5,461 nt of DNA from positions 1 to 5,461 of the forward strand of contig DRHE01000174.1 of NCBI GenBank assembly GCA_011049745.1, written 5' to 3'. Origin of the DNA: Spirochaetales bacterium. Lineage in GTDB: Bacteria; Spirochaetota; Spirochaetia; SZUA-6; DRHE01. Made by a program: the position numbers and the translations under genes. The notes beneath the pieces are model-generated. The model was not told the origin of the DNA. It saw only the letters and a program-made list of their open reading frames with translations, and did no database searches. Every line of letters begins with the position of its first letter. The stretch's first letter is position 1. Positions 1-5,442 of the stretch are shown here, in pieces.

Positions 1-4
1 CCTT

Positions 5-10
5 TATAAT
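5..10 (+). promoter_or_regulatory. -10 hexamer of the presumed tctCBA promoter (-35 outside window)
   Basis: A perfect TATAAT lies 33 bases before the tctC start codon. Transcription would begin near position 17 and give a leader of about 27 nt that carries the tctC ribosome site. The -35 box would lie left of the window edge, so only half of the promoter can be judged. The surrounding 40 bases are very A/T-rich, which makes a chance match more likely than usual. That this promoter drives the whole transporter operon is inference. Confidence 0.5.
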
Positions 11-43
11 ATAACAAAATTTTAACATGGAGGGTTATAAAAT

Positions 44-1066
44 ATGAGAAAGTTAAGTATTCTGTTGGTCCTTCTGCTGGCCGCTTCCTTTGTCTTTGCA
101 GGCGGCGCCAAAGAAGGAAAAGAACTTCCCTGGAAGCCTACTAAACCGATCCAGATAATCGTTCCCTGGTCAGCGGGCGGTTCAACCGACCAGGTAACCA
201 GGATCGTTGCCGGAGTGCTGGAAGACCACCTTGGCCAGAAAATAGTCGTTGTAAACCAGCCCGGCGCTTCAGGATCAGTGGGAACCAAGGGCGCCTGGGA
301 TGCGCCGCATGACGGTTACACCTGGGCTGCCGGCGCCGCAGCTGACCTGGGTATTTACAAGCTCCTAGATTTTTTTGACACCACCTGGGATGACTGGGAA
401 CTATTCCTCAATGTAGCTAATGTTTCAGTAGTAGCGGTAAATCCCGATACTCCCTACCAGACCTTTCAAGATCTGCTGGACGCCTTTAAAGCAAACCCGG
501 GAAAGATTACAGTAGCAACCGCCGGTCAGGCATCAGCCGGCCATAATGCTATAGAGGCCATCAAGAAATATACCGGGATCGATTATAAGCATGTTACCTA
601 TGACGGCGGCAATCCAGCGGTTATTGCCTGTGTAGCCGGCGAGACTGAAGTAGTCACGCAACTGGCCGTTGAAGAGGCGGATATGCTCCGGGGCGGCAAG
701 CTAAGAGCCCTGGCCGTTTTAGCTACAGCTGATCTGTCAATACAGGGATACGATCAGAAAATCCCTTCAATCAACAAGTGGATTAAAAAGCTGGTTTCCG
801 CGCCCAACTACTTCGGTATCTGGATACCCAAAGATGCGCCCAAAGAGGTGATTAAGACCTTCGGCATTCTCTGGGATACGGTTATCGAGGACAATACCGT
901 TCTGCAGGAATATGCTGCCAGCCGGGGTGCGGTATTCGATCCCTCCTGGGGCAAGGAAGCAAAGAAAAAGGCCTTCCCCTTTCTCCAGGAATATGCTTAT
1001 GTGAAATATGACGCCGGCCAGATAAAGATGTCACCTGAAGAAATCGGCATACCCAGGAAAAAATAA
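44..1066 (+). CDS. tctC: TTT transporter substrate-binding protein (TctC/Bug family)
   Basis: Extracytoplasmic binding protein of a tripartite tricarboxylate transporter: it captures a small, usually carboxylated ligand and delivers it to TctA/TctB. The 340 residues are close to the usual 300-330 of the family. Residues 1-19 form a signal peptide (basic MRK, leucine-rich core, VFA before GGAKEG), probably cut after A19; no lipobox cysteine is present, so it should be soluble rather than a lipoprotein. Family signatures are KPIQIIVPWSAGGSTDQ (34-50, with D49 in the ligand-loop position), GQKIVVVNQPGASGSVG (64-80), HVTYDGGNPA (183-192) and GGKLRALAVL (217-226), followed by a FGIWIPKDAPKEV segment (257-269). 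The start is fixed by GGAGGG at 29-34, 9 nt before the ATG. It is the first gene of the tctC-tctB-tctA operon. The ligand is unknown: Bug proteins bind citrate, amino acids, aromatic acids and others, and sequence alone does not discriminate. Confidence 0.93.
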   Translation: MRKLSILLVLLLAASFVFAGGAKEGKELPWKPTKPIQIIVPWSAGGSTDQVTRIVAGVLEDHLGQKIVVVNQPGASGSVGTKGAWDAPHDGYTWAAGAAADLGIYKLLDFFDTTWDDWELFLNVANVSVVAVNPDTPYQTFQDLLDAFKANPGKITVATAGQASAGHNAIEAIKKYTGIDYKHVTYDGGNPAVIACVAGETEVVTQLAVEEADMLRGGKLRALAVLATADLSIQGYDQKIPSINKWIKKLVSAPNYFGIWIPKDAPKEVIKTFGILWDTVIEDNTVLQEYAASRGAVFDPSWGKEAKKKAFPFLQEYAYVKYDAGQIKMSPEEIGIPRKK

Positions 1067-1098
1067 GGATCTTTAGTTAATATTCAGACTTTCATTCA

Positions 1099-1130
1099 AG
1101 CAGGGTATCCTGTAAAAGGGATACCCTGCT
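1099..1130 (+). promoter_or_regulatory. Intercistronic hairpin between tctC and tctB
   Basis: AGCAGGGTATCC (1099-1110) and GGATACCCTGCT (1119-1130) are perfect 12-bp complementary arms around an 8-nt loop. The following bases, ATAATTTTAA, are only moderately T-rich. The hairpin begins 33 nt after the tctC stop and ends 24 nt before the tctB start. It could be a partial terminator or a barrier that protects the 3' end of tctC mRNA. Either role would leave more binding protein than membrane subunits, a common arrangement in binding-protein-dependent transporters. The structure is seen directly; the role is inferred. Confidence 0.75.
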
Positions 1131-1154
1131 ATAATTTTAAAGCGGAGTTAATAT

Positions 1155-1670
1155 ATGAAAGAGAGCAATATGGCTAGGGCTGATTTTGTTACCTCAATTT
1201 TCCTCACTCCATTCGGCCTGTTCATCTTAATAGTTTCCCTTAATATGCCCCGCTTCGAAGAACACAATGTCAACCCCTATTCTGTGCCCGGTATTTTACC
1301 CGCCTTTCTGGGCGCTATAATCACCTTTCTGGGTCTGGTCCTTTTTATACGTTCCATCAGACAGAGGGGATACAAACTTGGCATTGGTAAAAGAGCGGTG
1401 ATTGGCTTTTTCAGGGATCAATCCTCAAGGCGTATTTTTTTAACCCTGATAATCAGTCTGCTTTACGGTCTGGTTTTCCTGGGTAGAATTCCCTTCTATT
1501 TAGCAACAGGCCTCTTTGTTTTTGCCTTTGTATTGATATTTGAATACCAATTCAAAGAAAGCTTTGCCAGCCAGCGGAAAAAAGTCCTGATCGCCCTGAT
1601 AATGTCAATTTTAGTCTCCGGTATTGTAACCGCTGTTTTCAGGTATGTATTCCTGGTTAATCTGCCATAG
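1155..1670 (+). CDS. tctB: TTT transporter small membrane subunit (TctB family)
   Basis: Small inner-membrane subunit of the tripartite tricarboxylate transporter, acting with TctA. The protein has 171 residues, typical for the family, and is strongly hydrophobic. Likely membrane segments are about 11-31, 44-67, 93-110, 112-131 and 143-168; 112-131 may be partly re-entrant, as the family is usually drawn with four helices. NPYSVPGILPAFLGAIITFLG (40-60) fits the conserved TctB pattern of a Pro/Gly-rich turn leading into the second helix. A basic cytoplasmic loop lies around 66-93. GGAG at 1144-1147 is 7 nt upstream and supports the ATG at 1155; a second in-frame ATG at 1170 (MARADF) is possible but has a poorer ribosome site. 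The gene follows the intercistronic hairpin and lies 18 nt before tctA. TctB is poorly conserved, so the call leans on topology, motif and gene order. Confidence 0.88.
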   Translation: MKESNMARADFVTSIFLTPFGLFILIVSLNMPRFEEHNVNPYSVPGILPAFLGAIITFLGLVLFIRSIRQRGYKLGIGKRAVIGFFRDQSSRRIFLTLIISLLYGLVFLGRIPFYLATGLFVFAFVLIFEYQFKESFASQRKKVLIALIMSILVSGIVTAVFRYVFLVNLP

Positions 1671-1688
1671 CAGGATTAGAGGTATTTA

Positions 1689-3209
1689 ATGTTTGAAGGC
1701 TTACAGATGTTCAGCGAAGCCCTTATGGGCTTTCTAAACCCTAAAAACATCTTTGATGTTCTCTGGGCTACCCAATTGGGAATAATTGTGGGTATGCTGC
1801 CCGGTCTTACCGCTACAATGGGTGTGGCCCTGATGACCACCCTGACCTTTAAAATGGCTACCGAAAATGCGGTTATTATCCTGGTCTGTATGTATATAGG
1901 CGCCATATACGGGGGCAGCAGGAGCGCAATTCTGCTCAATATACCCGGAACCCCGGCCAATGCGGCAACCGCGGTAGACGGCTACCCCCTGGCCAAGCAG
2001 GGACGGGCAGGTGAGGCAATAGGCATAAGCACTACCGGTTCCTTTTTGGGCTCAGTTATCGGCATGTTTATGCTCGCCTTCTTTACACCCCTTATTGGCA
2101 ATTTCGCCCTGAAGTTCCAGTCCTATGAGTTTTTCTGGCTTTCCATATTCGGCATCGTGATCTGCGGCAACCTCACCGCACCCAAAGACCCCCTAAAGGG
2201 CTGGATCGCCGGTTTCCTGGGGCTCTTTGTCTCAACTATCGGTATGGAGAATATGCACGCTTTTAAGCGCTTCTCCTTCGGCTGGCATGCCCTAACCGGC
2301 GGTATATCCCTGCTTCCGGCCATGGTCGGAGCCTTTGGTTTTGCCGAGATTATAATGGTAATGAAATTCCCTAAATATGAAGTGGTTAAGACCAAAATTG
2401 AGCGGGTGGTGCCCCGGGTAAAGGATGTATTGAAATACTGGAAAACAATAATCCGCTCCGGCATTGTGGGCACCTTTATCGGCGCCGTTCCGGGAGTCGG
2501 TGAGGATATCGCCGCCTGGGTATCCTATGACTTAGCGCGGCGATCCAGTAAACACCCAGAGGAATACGGCAAGGGTTCTATTGAAGGCCTCATATCCGCT
2601 GAAACCGGAAACAACGCCTGTGTCGCAGGAGCAATGATCCCGGTGCTGTCACTGGCCATACCCGGTTCAGCCCCGGCTGCCGTGCTGCTGGCCGCCATGT
2701 TCATACACGGGGTAAGACCAGGACCCCTTATTATGATCGAGTTCCCATCCTTTATCTACCAGGTTGTAGCCATGGTTCTCCTGGCCACAACTGCCATGCT
2801 CATTCTCGGACTGTCCATGGTCAAATCCCTGGTAAAGGTGCTTACAATTCCCCGGCAGAAACTGATGCCTATTGTCTTTGTGCTTTGTGTAGTGGGGTCT
2901 TTTGCCCTCCAGGCACGGCTCTTTGATGTAGGCGTAATGATAACCTTCGGCATTATTGGTTACTATATGCGGGAAATGGAATACCCGGTAGCGCCCCTGG
3001 TCCTGGGTATTATTCTTGGTTCAATCCTCGATCCGAATTTAAGAAGAGCACTGATCATTTCCGACGGCAGTCTTGCGCCATTCTTCACCAGACCGATTTC
3101 TCTTGTAGTCTTTCTTATCACCCTGCTTACTATTTTGAGCAAGATGAAATGGTTTCAGCGGCTTATTTCTTCTGTTGTTCAGGGAGTAAAAGTAGTATTT
3201 AAAAGGTAA
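1689..3209 (+). CDS. tctA: TTT transporter large membrane subunit (TctA family)
   Basis: Large inner-membrane permease subunit, thought to form the translocation path for substrate delivered by TctC, driven by an ion gradient rather than ATP. The 506 residues match the usual family length of about 500, with roughly 10-12 hydrophobic segments. Diagnostic motifs are GIIVGMLPGLTATMGVAL (31-48), AILLNIPGTPANAATAVDGY (80-99) and then PLAKQGRAGEAIG (100-112). The second half repeats the pattern with GTFIGAVPGVGEDIAAW (261-277), SAETGNNACVAGAMIPVLSL (303-322) and IPGSAPA (324-330). This matches the internal duplication known for TctA. AGAGG (1678-1682) sits 6 nt before the ATG, and the gene starts 18 nt after tctB, so the two are probably cotranscribed. 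The gene is intact and is followed by a strong terminator. It is the most securely identified gene in the window. Confidence 0.97.
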   Translation: MFEGLQMFSEALMGFLNPKNIFDVLWATQLGIIVGMLPGLTATMGVALMTTLTFKMATENAVIILVCMYIGAIYGGSRSAILLNIPGTPANAATAVDGYPLAKQGRAGEAIGISTTGSFLGSVIGMFMLAFFTPLIGNFALKFQSYEFFWLSIFGIVICGNLTAPKDPLKGWIAGFLGLFVSTIGMENMHAFKRFSFGWHALTGGISLLPAMVGAFGFAEIIMVMKFPKYEVVKTKIERVVPRVKDVLKYWKTIIRSGIVGTFIGAVPGVGEDIAAWVSYDLARRSSKHPEEYGKGSIEGLISAETGNNACVAGAMIPVLSLAIPGSAPAAVLLAAMFIHGVRPGPLIMIEFPSFIYQVVAMVLLATTAMLILGLSMVKSLVKVLTIPRQKLMPIVFVLCVVGSFALQARLFDVGVMITFGIIGYYMREMEYPVAPLVLGIILGSILDPNLRRALIISDGSLAPFFTRPISLVVFLITLLTILSKMKWFQRLISSVVQGVKVVFKR

Positions 3210-3234
3210 CCCTGTAAAGCGAGCCGAAATTGTT

Positions 3235-3276
3235 GCCTCAGCATTGACAACAAAGTTGATGCTGAGGCCTTTTTTT
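3235..3276 (+). terminator. Intrinsic terminator of the tctCBA operon
   Basis: GCCTCAGCAT (3235-3244) pairs perfectly with ATGCTGAGGC (3259-3268). The stem can extend inward through TGAC/GTTG using G-U pairs, leaving a short A-rich loop. One C and a run of seven T follow (3270-3276), a classical Rho-independent layout 25 nt after the tctA stop. The reverse direction lacks a T-run, so it should work mainly on the + strand. Its T-tract overlaps the last two bases of the convergent MFS gene's stop codon. Confidence 0.92.
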
Positions 3277-4498
3277 ATTTTATTCGTGACGCGGCTCTTC
3301 TGAATCTGACCAACAGGATAACCTGAGCCAGCAGCGCTGTTACGCCACATCCGATGCAAAAGAACAGCGTTGCGGTAAAGCTGAAGTACTGGTATAGCAT
3401 GCCCCCTGTAGTAGAACCGACAATGTACCCACCGGCCAGTAGTGATTCATGAATGGCCATTCTGCCGGCTCGACGGGTACTGCCCGCGATACCGTGAAAC
3501 AGGCTGTTGGCATAACCGGAGGCGTTGGTCAACGACAAAAGGGTAATTAATAGGGCAAATAGCGGTACTGATTGGGCTTGAGTCATCACACTTAAGAGCA
3601 CAACGAGTACACCCAGGCTGACAAGCTGGTATTGTCCCTTGAAATGCCAAAAGCTCAATCGTCCTAAAACGAAGAATCCCACAGCCCTGGAGAACATCCG
3701 AACCGAGAGGATATTACCCACCAGGCTCTTGCTGATGTTCAGATTATCCTGGGCGAACAGGGGAAAGATTGTAACGATGACACCGACGACAATGAAACTG
3801 GTGAACAGACCGATCCAGGCGGTGAAGCGAAGAGGTGTGCTCTGATCGGGTTTCTGAGCTTCGGAGTTGTTCTGCTTTTCCCGATGGGTGTCTTTGCGGA
3901 TTCCGGGTAGGGCCAATGCTGCCCCTGTTATGAGCAGCAAACAGCAGCAGCAGACCAGAACGGTTCCCAGGATAGGAAGCAATGGCGATCGTTCGCTGAG
4001 CAGACCGGCCAGAGCCGGACTGGCCACCAAACCCAGGCTCCAGGACAGGTTGAAGCGGGACATGGTCTTGTTCAACACTTTGCCTTCAATATTCTGGGAA
4101 AGCCAGCCCATAGCAGGCGGCCAGAAAAAAGAGACGGATAGTTTGTTCAGAGCCAAAAAGAGGAAGGTCAATGGAATCGACCGGAACAGATACAACAGGA
4201 CCAGGGAAATCGCCATGCCTGCTGAGGCACCGATCATAAGAAAGCGAGGACGTATCGAGTCGAACAGCGGACGGAGAAAGAGACAGCTTAATACATAGAC
4301 CAGAGTGCCTGACCCCGCCAGCAAGCCAATCAGGCTGGGGGGTGCTCCGTAAATCTCCCTCATAAAATATATGAGCCCCAGGCCGAGCATCCCCTCCCCA
4401 ACAGCAACCAGGAAAGCCGAGGGGTAGATGACCGCTGTTTTACCTAATCCGGAGAGAACAACCTGAGCGCGGGTTCTACGTTGATGAAAGTACTGCAT
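3275..4498 (-). CDS. Major facilitator superfamily transporter, substrate unknown
   Basis: Secondary transporter of the inner membrane with 407 residues, normal for a 12-helix MFS permease. Six hydrophobic segments lie at about 21-197. A hydrophilic, charged loop follows at about 200-224 (RKDTHREKQNNSEAQKPDQS), then six more segments at about 225-397, giving the usual 6+6 layout. The loop after helix 2, RPLFDSIRPRFLMIG (76-90), is in the place of MFS motif A and keeps an Asp and basic residues but departs from the consensus. Residues 183-186 are four consecutive cysteines in helix 6. The ATG at 4498 is the first after an in-frame TAG upstream, but no clear Shine-Dalgarno precedes it. The next Met, residue 37, would remove most of helix 1. 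The gene lies 82 nt downstream of vapC on the same strand and converges with tctA. I cannot assign efflux or uptake, or a substrate. Confidence 0.88.
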   Translation of the reverse strand: MQYFHQRRTRAQVVLSGLGKTAVIYPSAFLVAVGEGMLGLGLIYFMREIYGAPPSLIGLLAGSGTLVYVLSCLFLRPLFDSIRPRFLMIGASAGMAISLVLLYLFRSIPLTFLFLALNKLSVSFFWPPAMGWLSQNIEGKVLNKTMSRFNLSWSLGLVASPALAGLLSERSPLLPILGTVLVCCCCLLLITGAALALPGIRKDTHREKQNNSEAQKPDQSTPLRFTAWIGLFTSFIVVGVIVTIFPLFAQDNLNISKSLVGNILSVRMFSRAVGFFVLGRLSFWHFKGQYQLVSLGVLVVLLSVMTQAQSVPLFALLITLLSLTNASGYANSLFHGIAGSTRRAGRMAIHESLLAGGYIVGSTTGGMLYQYFSFTATLFFCIGCGVTALLAQVILLVRFRRAASRIK

Positions 4499-4509
4499 GA
4501 TTTCGCTAC

Positions 4510-4538
4510 ACTATAATGAATGCCCGGCATACATGCAA
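4510..4538 (-). promoter_or_regulatory. Possible promoter of the MFS gene
   Basis: On the minus strand, TTGCAT (4538-4533) and TATAGT (4515-4510) are separated by exactly 17 bases. The -10 matches five of six consensus bases but the -35 only three. Transcription would start near 4503, about five bases before the MFS ATG. That implies an almost leaderless mRNA, consistent with the missing ribosome site but unusual. Read-through from the vapBC promoter is the alternative, since no clear terminator follows vapC. Confidence 0.35.
4516..4534. repeat. 19-bp near-perfect palindrome, possible operator
   Basis: ATGAATGCCCGGCATACAT has 9-base arms around a central C, with one mismatched pair (fourth base from each end). 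It fills nearly all of the spacer between the putative -35 and -10 of the MFS gene, a typical place for a repressor or MerR-type activator site. It is too short and lacks a T-run to be a terminator. The symmetry is directly visible; the operator role is inferred and no regulator gene lies in the window. Confidence 0.45.
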
Positions 4539-4580
4539 TTCCCTGATTCGTGCGGAATCTCTATAAGCCGTACTAAAATA

Positions 4581-5045
4581 TTAAATCGAATGAATCTGAC
4601 CGGCCCAGCGGATCCAGTCAATATTCTTGTTTTGAGCGCTGCAGGCCAGGCGTTCGTCCGCTGTCCATAGCTCAATGCCTGATTCTTCGGCAACGGCCAG
4701 GTAGAAGCCGTCGTAGGCCCTGGCCTGATCCAGTCGCTCAGCCCAACGGAAAGCGGCTCTGCAATGTTCGTCAGTTTCCTGGATAATATCGACGGACAGG
4801 TCTAATAGGTCTGTCAATGCATTTGCCCCTTCTTCAGCCGAGATCAATCCGCTATGGACAAGTCTGCGAATAGCCGATGTGCTCTCGGATAGAAAGAGGC
4901 TCGGCGATATCAACTGGACATTCTTTTCTCGCCAGCTTCTAATTAGAGCCAGAGTGTCGAAGGGTGCTATAGCGGAAACAACCGCCCAAACGGCGAGACT
5001 GGCGTCAATTACCAATCGGCTGGTCTTCGTTGAGGATATTTCCAT
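4581..5045 (-). CDS. vapC: VapC-family toxin, PIN-domain ribonuclease
   Basis: Toxin of a type II toxin-antitoxin system: PIN-domain proteins are Mg2+-dependent endoribonucleases that cut tRNA, rRNA or mRNA when freed from antitoxin. The protein has 154 residues and a full set of acidic catalytic residues: D14 in LVIDASLAVW, E54 in LFLSESTSAI, D112 in ARAYDGFYLAVAEE and D130 in LWTADERLA. The last two motifs are highly typical of VapC. I chose the ATG at 5045 because AGGGA (5054-5058) is 8 nt upstream and the conserved LVIDAS motif follows closely. The frame is open to an ATG at 5141, but the extra 32 residues resemble no PIN N-terminus and lie within antitoxin coding sequence. It overlaps vapB by 41 nt, so the two are probably translationally coupled. 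Target RNA is unknown. No residue loss suggests inactivation. Confidence 0.92.
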   Translation of the reverse strand: MEISSTKTSRLVIDASLAVWAVVSAIAPFDTLALIRSWREKNVQLISPSLFLSESTSAIRRLVHSGLISAEEGANALTDLLDLSVDIIQETDEHCRAAFRWAERLDQARAYDGFYLAVAEESGIELWTADERLACSAQNKNIDWIRWAGQIHSI

Positions 5046-5325
5046 CGCGTTCGTCCCTGTTGCTTTTGATGATCCCGGCAATATCAGCTGCAATCGGACG
5101 TTTACCACGCCGAGCCAGTACCACCCTCTTGTGTTCTTCAATACGATCGATAACAGCCAGATGATGTCGGATTTGATTATCCTCTTTCTCTTTTAACTCA
5201 AGCAGCTGATTGCTGATCAGGTCGCGCACGACCGAGGAAATACTCCGACGCTGGCGCCGGGCGATATCACGTAATACTCGATGCTGCTGAGGATCCAGCA
5301 GAATCTGTGCACGGTACATTTTCAT
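5005..5325 (-). CDS. vapB: VapB-type antitoxin, ribbon-helix-helix family
   Basis: Antitoxin partner of the downstream PIN toxin: it should bind and inhibit VapC and repress the shared promoter. The 106 residues divide into an N-terminal ribbon-helix-helix fold and a tail. The fold has a beta strand MYRAQILLD (3-11), helix A PQQHRVLRDIARRQ (12-25), and helix B from about 28 to 45 (SISSVVRDLISNQLLELK). A charged middle (46-75) follows, then the tail DIAGIIKSNRDERDGNIL (81-98), which resembles the toxin-wrapping segment of many VapB proteins. The ATG at 5325 is favoured by AGGAGG 8 nt upstream; the Met at residue 3 (5319) is less well spaced. Length and fold also fit CopG/ParD-like antitoxins, but the PIN partner makes VapB the natural name. 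A strong promoter lies directly upstream. Confidence 0.87.
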   Translation of the reverse strand: MKMYRAQILLDPQQHRVLRDIARRQRRSISSVVRDLISNQLLELKEKEDNQIRHHLAVIDRIEEHKRVVLARRGKRPIAADIAGIIKSNRDERDGNILNEDQPIGN

Positions 5326-5333
5326 ATTCTACC

Positions 5334-5339
5334 CCTCCT
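5334..5339 (-). promoter_or_regulatory. Strong Shine-Dalgarno of vapB
   Basis: The minus strand reads AGGAGG followed by GGTAGAAT and the ATG at 5325, a perfect ribosome site at 8-nt spacing. The vapC site inside vapB is much weaker (AGGGA). This fits higher synthesis of antitoxin than of toxin, as type II systems require. Confidence 0.85.
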
Positions 5340-5347
5340 ATTAGAAC

Positions 5348-5377
5348 ACTATACACCTACATCTACACACGTGTCAA
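5348..5377 (-). promoter_or_regulatory. Sigma-70-type promoter of vapBC
   Basis: The minus strand has a perfect TTGACA (5377-5372), an 18-base spacer and TATAGT (5353-5348, five of six consensus bases). Transcription would start near 5341 and give a 16-nt leader with the vapB ribosome site. It is the best-formed promoter in the window. Repeats and a dyad within it suggest regulation by VapB or VapBC. Confidence 0.8.
5351..5368 (-). repeat. Three tandem hexamers in the vapBC promoter, candidate operator
   Basis: Reading the minus strand from 5368, GTGTAG, ATGTAG and GTGTAT follow each other without gaps, all fitting RTGTAK with a 6-bp period. A degenerate fourth unit (AGTGTT) follows at 5350-5345. 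They span the promoter spacer and run into the -10. Ribbon-helix-helix repressors commonly recognise short direct or inverted half-sites, so binding by VapB here is plausible; the role is inferred. Confidence 0.4.
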
Positions 5378-5379
5378 GA
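5362..5379. repeat. Interrupted palindrome over the vapBC -35 box
   Basis: A perfect 8-bp palindrome ACACGTGT (5367-5374) is flanked after two unpaired positions on each side by TCT (5362-5364) and AGA (5377-5379), giving an 18-bp imperfect dyad. It overlaps the -35 hexamer and the first hexamer repeat. It is an alternative or additional candidate for the VapBC operator; the dyad is short enough to be partly chance. Confidence 0.35.
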
Positions 5380-5442
5380 CCCTTGAAAAGGCAGACAACA
5401 ACGAAATACTTTGTCAACAGATTACTACAAACATCATAACAA

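Noticed and set aside
1067..1154. A riboswitch or small RNA gene between tctC and tctB
   Set aside because: Only one simple hairpin is present; there is no multi-helix conserved core, and 88 nt in mid-operon is better explained by a stability or attenuation element.
2123..2473. A 116-codon minus-strand open frame within tctA
   Set aside because: It is antisense to a highly conserved permease region and its translation has no recognisable domain.
3867..4298. A 143-codon open frame on the + strand opposite the MFS gene
   Set aside because: The product is basic and low in recognisable structure, has no family motif, and lies wholly antisense to a clear 12-helix membrane protein; it is best explained as a coding shadow.
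4545..4559. GATTC-GTGCG-GAATC inverted repeat as a vapC terminator
   Set aside because: The stem is only 5 bp and is not followed by a T-run in either direction, so it is unlikely to terminate transcription.
5046..5141. A longer VapC starting at the ATG at 5141
   Set aside because: The extra 32 residues lack PIN-domain features, coincide with vapB coding sequence, and put the conserved first aspartate too far from the N-terminus; the ATG at 5045 has its own ribosome site.
5412..5417. A second TTGACA upstream of vapB as another promoter
   Set aside because: No acceptable -10 hexamer lies 16-18 bases downstream on the minus strand.
1..5442. CRISPR array, phage genes, integrase or attachment site
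   Set aside because: No regularly spaced repeats, phage structural motifs, recombinase or tRNA sequence were visible on either strand.
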